Below, in pieces: positions 55,989 through 64,000 of a DNA stretch of 64,000 nt (positions are counted from its first letter, which is position 1; each line of letters starts with the position of its first letter). This DNA comes from Adiantum capillus-veneris (Eukaryota > Streptophyta > Polypodiopsida > Polypodiales > Pteridaceae). The position numbers and the translations under genes are program-made. The notes under the pieces were generated by a model that was not told the origin of the DNA, did no database searches, and worked only from the letters and a program-made list of their open reading frames with translations. The stretch covers positions 53,539,209 through 53,603,208 of the forward strand of contig CM043971.1 of NCBI GenBank assembly GCA_014529385.2. The letters are read 5' to 3'.

Positions 55989-58591
55989 TCAACCTTCCTT
56001 ACATACTTCTCGTTGACTTCTATAGTGGCTGATGACACGAGCAGACACACTATCCGAAGGATTTTCAAACTGGTTCATCTTTGCATAAGCATTAGGGTTG
56101 GGTGAGACTGTCCACTTGACTAACCAAGGGAACAATGTGCTAACCAGGTAAATTGGGGACTGACAAATATCTGCTGGTTCAAATGAAGTAGGACAGACAC
56201 AAGTCCCGGGAGGGTTGAGCAAACACTTGTAGAGTGTGTCATCCACCACCAGTGTATTATCAGAGTTGAACTTAGGATGGTGCTTCCAAAAGTCTTTCAA
56301 ACACTTGAAAAATATGGGCTTTGCGTTATCTCTACATGGAGGGATCCCAGGAACTTCATTTAGATTGAAGCTCGCCTCTCTACACCCCTCTTGACCGATA
56401 ATATCGAGGAAATGTTGTTTGTTCAGCCTAGGAAAGCATGCACTCAAAGCAAGTGCTAGATTGTCCTGGGTCATGCAGCTCCATAGTGCAACTTGTACTC
56501 TTTGCAGCAGTGCATGCAAAAAGATTGATGCATTGGGCCTGACCACATATTCAAATTGCATCTTTCCTGTAGCATTTGGCGCAGTGACTACCTGATACCT
56601 TGATCTTGCCCAATCAGGAATACTGCTTCTCGCTATTCCTTTGTAGAAGGAGACCTTATACCTCCTTATGAGAAGCCCATTCACATCCAGTATGATGCAT
56701 AAATTGTCCCTTCTCTTCTTGTCCTCAAAAGACGCAGGAGGCAGTGCAACAATCTGTACTGGCATTACCACAAGACACGGCCTCTCTTGCCTCTTATATT
56801 CATGTCCATTTTTGGCGTCTTTATCAACATTATTTGTACCTGCCTCATCTGTATCTGTAGCGGCCGCTCGACCCATAGGGACCTCTGGACTTTTACCTTT
56901 GGTATTCCCAACAGTGGGATCTATACAAGACTCAGTTGTATCATGTGCAACTGCCTCTTTCGTGTCCACAGCAGCCATGAAATGTTCTCCCATTGCCTCT
57001 CCCGATTGAGCTGCTCTATCAGTGGACACCTCTGCGCCTTTCCCTACCTCATTGTTTTGCTCTATACATGCCTCAGTTGTATTATGTGTATTTGCCTCTT
57101 TCATGTCCGTAGCAGCCACGAGAACTTCTCCCATTGCCTCTCTTGATTGAACTACTCTGTCGTATGCCTCAACTGTGTCGGCAGAAGCCGCGACATCACC
57201 GTTACCCACTGCTGATCCTATTCGAGGTACTCTCTTAGTGAGGTCCTCCTCACCCAAGCCTCCCATATCTTCAACAGCAGCATTTGTACCCTTTGTCTCC
57301 TCTGCATCAACAATGTCATCAGCTGCATCACTTGGACAGACCATCTGGGCTTGAGCTGTGACATCACTTGCACCCACTGCCCCACGTGTTCCAGCTTCTC
57401 TCTCAATGAGGACCTCCTCACCCATGCCTCTGGTATCCTCAACAGTGGCATCTGTACCCGTAGGCACAACTGCATCAAGAAGGGCATCCATGACAGCATG
57501 AACAATACTTTCTGTTCCACCATCATTAACATTGCCATCAGCAGCAGCATCTGTGCTAGCATCAACTTCCATAGCATCCACAATGTCATTTGTGTAGGCA
57601 TCAACTACTGTAGCATCAGCAATGGCATCTGTGCAGGCATCAACTGTGGTAGCATCATCAATGGCATCTGTGCCAGATTCAACAGTGGCATCTGTACCCA
57701 TAGCCACAACTGCATCAAGAAGGGCATCTATGACAGCATGAACAATACTTTCTGTTCCACCATCATTAACATTTCCATCAGCAGCAGCATCTGTGCGAGC
57801 ATCAACTTCCATAGCATCCACAATGTCATTTGTGCAGGCATCAACTACCGTAGCATCAACAATGGCATCTGTGCAGGCATCAATTGTGGTAGCATCATCA
57901 ATGGGATCTGTGCCAGATTCAACAGTGGCATCTGTACCCATAGCCACAACTGCATCAAGAAGGGCATCTATGACAACATGAACAATACTTTCTGTTCCAC
58001 CATCATTAACATTGCCATCAACAGCAGAATCTGTGTGAGCATCAACTTCCATACCATCCACAATGTCATTTGTGCAGGCCTCAACTAGCGTACCATCAGC
58101 AATGGCATCTGTGCAGGCATCAACTACCATAGCATCATCAATGGCATATGTGCTAGATTCAACTGTGGTGGGGGTGGGTAATGTACCCTTTTCAAGTTTA
58201 GCACGGTCAACATCTGTATGCACATCATCATGCACAACCTGCACATCAACTGCATTAGGCACATTTGGAACAAATTCAGCAATACTAGTAGGTGTGCAGA
58301 GATCAACTGTATCAAAAGACTCTTTTTTTTTGCCTATAACTCCTCTGGAAGCTGTAGCACCCCCTCTTGGATTCTTCACAGGATAAGACTGAGCCAGTGA
58401 ACCTATAGACCCCTCAACTGTATCAAAAGACACTTTTTTTTTTCCTGTAACACCCCTGGAAGCTATAGCACCCCTTCTTGGATTCTTCACAGGATAAGAT
58501 TGAGTCATTGAACCTACAGACCCCTCATCTAGAAACCCTGAAGAGCGAGTGTGTCTCATGCAAGTTCCTCTTTTTTCAACTTCTTGATTAT
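55989..58591 (-). pseudogene. FCP1/HAD phosphatase-like gene, last exon (80-aa repeats plus phosphatase-like domain)
   Basis: The acceptor TTGTCGTAG precedes 58591 and the frame is open to the TGA ending at 55989. In order: a 37-residue unit repeated twice (YPVKNPRRGAIASRGV…), three near-identical 80-residue acidic repeats (57435-58155, period exactly 240 bp; TDAxVE, CTNDIVDxMEVDA, NVNDGGTESIVH), a charged variable region, then a C-terminal domain of about 240 residues. That domain has CIILDVNGLLI, YVVRPNASIFLHALL, ALWSCMTQDN and TLVVDDTLYKCLLNP, the three motifs of FCP1/SCP-type HAD phosphatases. In motif I the second Asp of DxDx(T/V) is Asn, as in some plant homologues, so activity is doubtful. 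This exon is itself open, but upstream exons carry stops. Confidence 0.7.
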
Positions 58592-58990
58592 CTACGACAA
58601 GAGAAAGTAGAAACATATTACTAAACATGTACAGAAAATAAATCAAATAGTTTGCAACTACTCGATGCAAAGAATTAAGAGACATGTCACTAACAAATTC
58701 CAACACTTGATTCATCAAGTAACACCCCTGGAAGCTATAGCACCCCTTCTTGGATTCTTCACAGGATAAGATTGAGTCATTGAACCTACAGACCCCTCAT
58801 CTAGAAACCCTGAAGAGCGAGTGTGTCTCATGCAAGTTCCTCTTTTTTCAACTTCTTGATTATCTACGACAAGAGAAAGTAGAAACATATTACTAAACAT
58901 GTACAGAAAATAAATCAAATAGTTTGCAACTACTCGATGCAAAGAATTAAGAGACATGTCACTAAAAAATTCCAACACTTGATTCATCAA
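58447..58990. repeat. 272-bp tandem duplication spanning a splice acceptor
   Basis: 58447-58718 and 58719-58990 are identical except for about one base (TAACAAATT against TAAAAAATT). The unit contains the last-exon acceptor and the first about 48 codons of that exon, so there are two acceptors (before 58591 and before 58863). It is very recent. Confidence 0.93.
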
Positions 58991-59077
58991 TGAGCATGGA
59001 TACAATAGGGGTGCAACGGATTGCACATGCCTTCTAAAGACATCTTCTAATTGCATGAAGTTACAAAAAAAACACAC

Positions 59078-59535
59078 TCATTGCTTTGCATTTGGTTTCT
59101 TTCTCTTTCTAAATGAATCAAGAGGTATATCCATTGTGGGACTTCCACCTAAGTTCTTGGGAGTCGATTTCTTGCGCTTTGGTGTTGGCTTCTTCCCCGC
59201 TGGAGGGGGTGTTGCTTTCACCGCATCTGCAACTGCCTCATCTGATGCATCATCTCTAGTGTCCACACTTGGTGATGCTTTGGCACTCAACGGAGAACGC
59301 AACAGCCTTCATGGAGTTAGTTGTTGCCTAGGTGATTTGACTGCAGAAGACTTTGCCATCAAGATGTCTTCAACTACTCCACGTACTGCATCCCCTATGG
59401 CAGACTCCGCTTCAAGGGCTGGCTGCATCCCGCGGGTAGACTCCGCTTCAAGGCATGGTTGCATCCCTGGGGTAATCATGCCATTATTCCTTGTGGAATG
59501 CATCGTCTTGTTGGAGCAAGCATGCGATGATTGTT
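59078..59535 (-). pseudogene. FCP1-like gene, internal exon with Lys/Pro-rich basic region
   Basis: Acceptor GCTTTGTAG before 59535, phase 1. The frame gives MHSTRNNGMITPGMQPCLEA and a repeated (S)T/AxGMQPxLEAES unit. After an in-frame TGA (59309-59311) it continues KKPTPKRKKSTPKNLGG, which is basic and possibly nuclear-localising. It stops at 59078-59080. The donor to the last exon was not identified. Confidence 0.5.
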
Positions 59536-59612
59536 CTACAAAGCAAGCTATTTACAAAGTCTCACTTGGAGTATCCCAAAATACACACATAAATACTGAT
59601 TTTGGTACCTAC

Positions 59613-59690
59613 CAGTGGCTTGCGTAGAGACTCTCTCTGTTTTTGTCCTCAATGATTCTTGTATACAAGTCTCTGCTGCAATGTCTGTAC
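59613..59690 (-). pseudogene. FCP1-like gene, small internal exon (78 bp)
   Basis: Flanked by TTTGCAG acceptor and CACTG|GTAGGT donor, 26 codons, phase 1 at both ends, so it keeps the frame between its neighbours. Charged, no motif. Confidence 0.5.
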
Positions 59691-59770
59691 CTGCAAATGA
59701 TTTCATTAAATGCAAGAGTTTAAACTACCAATGGAAAGTGGGCCTGCAATAGTAGTGACACAGTGACTAC

Positions 59771-60149
59771 CTGCACTTGATTCTTTCATCTCACTCTTCA
59801 CCTTCAGACCAATCATATGCTTAGCTCTAGGGGGAACAGACATGTTGCAATCTAGTGCAACACAATAGCCATAGTCCCTACATACATGCGCGAAGCATAG
59901 CATATGGTACACATGGGTGCAAGGCAGGGAGAATACATCCAAGCTTCTGGCATCGAACGGGAATCCACATCCTACACAATGGTAGAACCCATTAAGTGCC
60001 ACCTCGCTAATGCTCTGCTTAAAATCCACAGGAGGAAAAGGCTTCATCAAACTGGCTCCCACGTTATGTGAAGTCCTCTCCATGGTAACAAAAAATTTAA
60101 AGTGCTCTGATTCCTGTGCTATGTTGGTCTCTACTTCTGCAAGTAGTGC
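59771..60149 (-). pseudogene. FCP1-like gene, exon with RING-like Cys/His cluster
   Basis: Acceptor TTTGTTTCACAG, donor GTGCAG|GTAGTC. It joins the upstream exon in phase 0 and extends its coiled coil (LLAEVETNIAQESEHFKFF). Then comes HCVGCGFPFDARSLDVFSLP with CTHVYHMLCFAHVC and later ALDCNM. The CxxC…CxHxxHxxC spacing resembles a RING or related zinc-binding fold, though the last Cys pair is incomplete. No stop codon in this exon. Confidence 0.6.
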
Positions 60150-61204
60150 CTGTGAAACAAAGAAGACAACACATCTAATTTAAGTCTCAATAACCCAACA
60201 AAAGCAGATTGCTGAAAAGAATATGCAGCGTGAATCTTATCCCTTATTTGCAATACCACATATAAGACAAGCACTTACTCTATATGCTATAAACACAAGC
60301 TTCATGTGGTATATGATATGCATTGTGCTATATAGCACATAGCACAGTCCAAGTATAATGTGCTATAAGTGCTACATAGAGTATGCACTGTAGATCATAG
60401 CAGAGAGACTTTTCAAAATACCAGATATAGCCCAAACATTTTCTCTATATATGCTATATAGCACAAGCTTGTTGGGTATATGATATGTAGTGGGCTATAT
60501 GAGACATAGCACATAGCATATAGCACAAATATTTTGCTATGTAGCACATATCACAATTAGGGATGTGCTATGTAGCACATAGAAAAAATAGAGATTGTGC
60601 TATATAGCACAATTCACTATTCCACACACTCCAGGGCTATATTGTGAACATATAACACACAAAATGTGCTATTTAGCACATAGCACATAAAAAGATTGTG
60701 CTATGTAGCACATATCAATATTTAACACACACTTTAGGGCTATACTGTGAGCATATAGCATACAGGTATACTATATAGCACATATTACACATGTCCATTG
60801 TGCTATGTATCACATAGCACATAACCACACAAAGCACATAGCATAGAATCACACACATTCCAAATAGATGAGGGTACTATTGTGAACATGATGCACCTAG
60901 ATTGAACTATAAAGCACATAGCACATAACCACACATAGCATATAACCGTCCCACTCCATGAAGATGATGGCTATGTTGTGACCATACAGCACATAGCACA
61001 TAGCATATAACCACCCACTCCATGAAGATGATGGCTATGTTGTGGCCATATAGCACATATTTTGTGCTATATAGCACATAGCAAAAATAGAATATGCTCA
61101 TACAGTACATAACCATACAATCCATAACACTCTAACCACATAACCACATGGAAGTGAACCACATACTCCAAAACAAAGTGAAGCACATGTTTGAGGGTAT
61201 GCAC
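60150..61204 (-). other. Intron of the FCP1-like gene, filled with TGCTATATAGCA-type repeats
   Basis: GT donor (GCAAAG|GTGCAT) and AG acceptor, phase 0, 1,055 bp. From about 60290 to 61085 it is packed with TGCTATATAGCACATAGCAC and one-base variants. TGCTATATAGCA is itself a perfect palindrome. Two near-identical units around 60945-61075 (CCACTCCATGAAGATGATGG) form a further tandem repeat. Confidence 0.7.
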
Positions 61205-62092
61205 CTTTGCTTTAGCCACATTGGCTTCTAATTCAGCAACGTTCTCTCTAGTAGTACTCGAGAACTGTCCAATCAAATCAATCAGGCGTTGTCGAGCTAC
61301 AGGGTCTTGCACGCAATCAATCTCCGTTTGCAACTTTATGGCCAAAGTGTTTGAGCTTTGAGCACCCTCAGCCCTATGCAATTCTCTGACTTGATCCTCT
61401 ACCTACTTCTTTGCACCCTCAAGTCTTGACTTATAGTCTTGCAATCTGCCCTCTGCAATATTCTTCATTTCTGCAAGTGCCCTGCTATCCTCCTCTGCCA
61501 ATTGTACCAGGCATCCTCCTGTAGGCACTCTTGACAATGGTACAGATGTACCTTCTGTTTTCAATGATGATCTGGTAGAGGCAGCAGTGGTTTTGGAACC
61601 TCTCCCTCTACCACTCATCTGATCTTCCCACCTCTTGATCTTGTTTTGCAAGTTGTGTCTTTCTTCTGAGGCTCTCATTGCCCTCTCTGCAAAGATAGCC
61701 CAAGAAATTTGATGTTTGCCAGATTCACTGCAGTTTTCCAATGCAAAGGCCTTTGCAAATTGAGTCCCTACTTCATACATGAAGGGACCCTCTTGGTAGA
61801 CATCCCAGTGTCTCCACACAAGCTTTTGTAAGAACTCCGACCGAGCATGGTATGCCTTCACTTTCTTCTAGCTACTCGGAACAAGCTTTGGGCATATAAA
61901 GACAGCTTCCCAGTCCTCCTCAGAGATGTCATTGTTTCCTATCAAGCTACGTGGATCAACTCCCTCCAATGGCAATCCACGCTCCATATGAAATTCCTCG
62001 GCAAGACGACAAAACTTCATATGCAGAGGTGGTTAAATGTTCCTAACTAGACTGCTGCTTGCTTGAATCGGATGCTTTGAGGAAGGTGCCAT
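61205..62092 (-). pseudogene. FCP1-like gene, first recognised exon (coiled coil), with stops
   Basis: The first ATG in frame is at 62092. The frame reads through TAA (62035-62033), TAG (61870-61868) and TAG (61405-61403). Coding character is clear between them: NNDISEEDWEAVFICPKLVP, LVWRHWDVYQEGPFMYEVGT, an Arg/Glu-rich helical region, and a final coiled coil (ATG-less) ending AELEANVAKAK at the donor. Phase-0 joining to the next exon continues the coiled coil, which supports the model. No family is recognised for this part. Three stops argue for a pseudogene, unless the real first exon starts after 61870. Confidence 0.55.
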
Positions 62093-63120
62093 GATGCAGT
62101 CTCAAGTGATATACCTGCACATCATCCAATGAACTCATGAGACGTGGTGTGCCCTCGCTTATCATCCGTGCTAAAAAGAAACAAGAACTTCATGGGCCTA
62201 CTCTTGTAAGCAGGGCATTCAAGGTGATGTGCTATGGGATTTGCCCCAAGATTGCATGCAGCTTGTGGACTAGCAAATTACCTCGGGAGCTCGCCTCTTG
62301 TTGCAAATGAGCAAGGTGTGGCACTCATGCAGCTCCAAATGCAGCTTAATGTAGCTAAATGATCCCAGGTGGGGCGCGCGTGCTCAAGCAGTAGAGAGTG
62401 TACATGTTCAATGGGAGAGACATACCTCGAAGAGAAGAGGGCGGTTACTGCAATCTTCCTTGAAGCAGCCAAGCTTGCACAATAGAAGCTCTAAGCACAG
62501 TAGACCTTGAGCACGCGCACGCGAGAGAGAGAGAGAGGCGGGGGGTCGGGGGGCACGGTTTTTGAAACTGCCAACTACTCATGAAACAAAGTGGGTGTGT
62601 GAAGGCTGAATTTTTTAGTAAAACATTTTTTAGAATATAAATTTGGACGTCTGAAATATGGCACCAGTGACCACACCCCCAATGTCATGCTATGCTATTT
62701 AATTATATCACATATATAGCTTTCCACCTATTCATGCTTTGACCCAGCTGTGACTGACCAGCTGTGACTGAAGTACTAATAAGTATTTTGTTCTTTGATT
62801 TTCCCATGCTTGAAAAGGGTTGTTTCACCATACATTTTGTTGTCATTTCTGTGTTGTTAAACTCATTTATGTTTGTGCAAATACTTCAATTACAGGATTA
62901 GGTTGAGTAACAAATTCCACCATCAATTGGGGCCAAAAGAATCAGGGTACAAAACTGTCCAAAACCTTATTTTGGTGCCGAAGACAATAACTTTGAAAAT
63001 TTGTAAAATTGATGGGGTCAAAGCTTCAAAGCTAAACTAAACTCAACAAAACCTGGCAAAAGGGGATATACAAGCTTGCAGGAGACAAACTTAGTAGATT
63101 TCTCCCAGATTGCTTGCTCA
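62093..63120. other. Non-coding DNA: small (GA)n tract and probable start of a retroelement leader
   Basis: Contains a 14-base GA tract with a following G-rich stretch (62524-62560). The section after about 62900 has the A-rich style of the Ty3 leader at 8.3-9.6 kb. A clear LTR end or primer site could not be identified (TTTGGTGCCGAAGACAAT at 62971 is a weak possibility). Confidence 0.4.
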
Positions 63121-63964
63121 ACATGGATCGCGATCCATGTACCTTTTAGGCCAAATGAGTAGAAATTGTCTCCATTGCTTAAAACTGACTCTCAGACACC
63201 AGAATTGTGAATTTGGTCAAAAATAGGGCGCTAAAAGATCATCCAAATCAAGGAATTGGGCTAAGCTGAACAAAACCATGAAGATTAAGAAAATTTGGGA
63301 AAACTAAACTTTTATTTGTCCAAATTCAAAAAGGGGTGAGAATTGGACTCAAGTAAAGGCAAGGAACCAACAGGAGGAAAATTCATGACCAGATGTTGCC
63401 AAACATGGATCGCGATCCATGTACCTAGTTGACATTTGTATAGGATAATTGATCAGTACACTCCTGAGAACTGAGGGAGCAACTTTTCCAAAAGGGTCCA
63501 CAACAAAAAAGAGTTGTTTGCAAAAAACCGCAAAGCAGACACAAAATCCTGCCTTTGGCCTGGAAAAAGTGGGTCAAATCCAAAAATATTTGGGGAAAAG
63601 TATCACCATAACCACTGATACAAACTCACCAAATCTCATGCCAAATGATGTCAAACATGGATCACGATCCATGTACCTTCTGGGGATTTTGAGGTGATAT
63701 TTGACAGGTGAACAAGTGATAACATTTGAAGTACTTTTCCTTAAACTACTATTGCCAAAAAAAGTTCAAAAAGTGGGTCAAAAGGGCATAAAACAGCTCC
63801 AGGCGGAAACCACTGGAACAGACCCGAGGATTGACTTTTGGTTGACCTAAATAAAAAGTCCAAATTCTACAAAAATCCTAAAGCTGACATCAGGGACCCA
63901 AAAGGAAGCTATTTGCAAGTTTCAGCTCAATATACCATCTAGGTACATGGATTGCGATCCATGT
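63121..63964. repeat. Second array of four ~20-bp palindromes
   Basis: Copies at 63121-63140, 63403-63422, 63655-63674 and 63945-63964. The consensus is ACATGGATCG followed by its reverse complement. Copies 1 and 2 are perfect. Copies 3 and 4 each have one C-to-T or G-to-A type change near the central CGCG. Each copy is followed by A/TCC (GTACCTT-like) context, so homology extends a little outside the palindrome. Centre spacings are 282, 252 and 290 bp. Confidence 0.93.
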
Positions 63965-64000
63965 TCCTCTGACACAAATTGATACAAAACTTGCACCATA

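Noticed and set aside
57351-58088. 245-codon plus-strand open frame
   Set aside because: It is the complement of the 80-residue repeat region of the minus-strand gene. Its Ser/Ile/Cys-rich repeats follow the 240-bp period and show no independent motif.
50934-62690. Terminal inverted repeats of a two-gene DNA transposon
   Set aside because: Only a gapped, weak resemblance (GGCACCATA against GGTGCCATA plus scattered bases) could be found by eye, with no target duplication. Not supported as a feature.
62971-62990. Primer-binding site before the second palindrome array (TTTGGTGCCGAAGACAAT)
   Set aside because: Only about the first ten bases resemble the tRNA-Asp-type site, and no LTR end (CA with a matching LTR copy) precedes it.

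Overview
The window is eukaryotic nuclear DNA from a land plant with a large, repeat-choked genome. The evidence is plant-type Ty3 and Ty1/copia LTR retrotransposons primed by tRNA-Asp and initiator tRNA-Met sites, LINEs, GT-AG introns, and long (CT)n, (GT)n and poly-C tracts. A fern or other non-seed plant is my guess, with low confidence. I see no convincing intact host gene, no tRNA or rRNA gene and no CRISPR array. Almost everything recognisable is a transposable element or its debris.

Layout. 1-6.8 kb: unrecognised AT-rich DNA with several long simple repeats. 6.83-7.26 and 24.57-24.79 kb: a decayed copia element split by an insertion. 7,263-24,565: a complete 17.3-kb Ty3-type element with a 957-bp 5' LTR, a 973-bp 3' LTR and a perfect 5-bp target duplication (ACCAC). 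It carries a tRNA-Asp-type primer site, a 1.4-kb leader with four near-identical 30-bp palindromes, and a gag-pol frame of about 3,200 codons broken only by five nonsense codons. An internal purine tract follows, then a further sense gene of about 1,070 codons with two TAG breaks, then the 3' purine tract. Pol has an unusual order: protease, RT, RNase H, zinc-finger module, a second zinc-finger module, integrase, a second aspartic-protease-like domain, and a tail of short Trp-centred repeats.

25-32 kb: minisatellite, microsatellite and a sense-strand LINE with an L1-like ORF1 protein. 32-37 kb: a different, antisense LINE (endonuclease, RT, zf-RVT) containing a sense Ty3 RNase H/zinc-finger fragment. 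37.2-38.99 kb: an antisense relic (LTR end, primer site, leader, gag) of a relative of the 17-kb element. 39.0-42.0 kb: the 5' half of a sense copia element. 42.05-43 kb: minisatellite. 43.9-47.6 kb: antisense 3' LTR relic and a decayed copy of the extra downstream gene. 48.9 kb: a 128-bp (TG)n tract. 49.4-50.9 kb: a candidate LTR plus primer-site relic and a 28-bp palindrome.

51.1-62.1 kb: two convergent spliced genes, both broken. On the plus strand is a DDE-type transposase-like gene (two exons; DFVENY, SDGxxxQFK and HGKGxxDGxG motifs). On the minus strand is a gene of at least five exons joining coiled coil, a RING-like Cys/His cluster, three 80-residue repeats and a C-terminal FCP1/HAD-phosphatase-like domain. 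Their long introns hold the same short palindromic repeats, so they may belong to one large DNA transposon. 62.9-64 kb: a second four-copy palindrome array, unrelated in base sequence to the first but similar in spacing. This suggests palindrome-array leaders are a recurring design in this genome's Ty3 elements.
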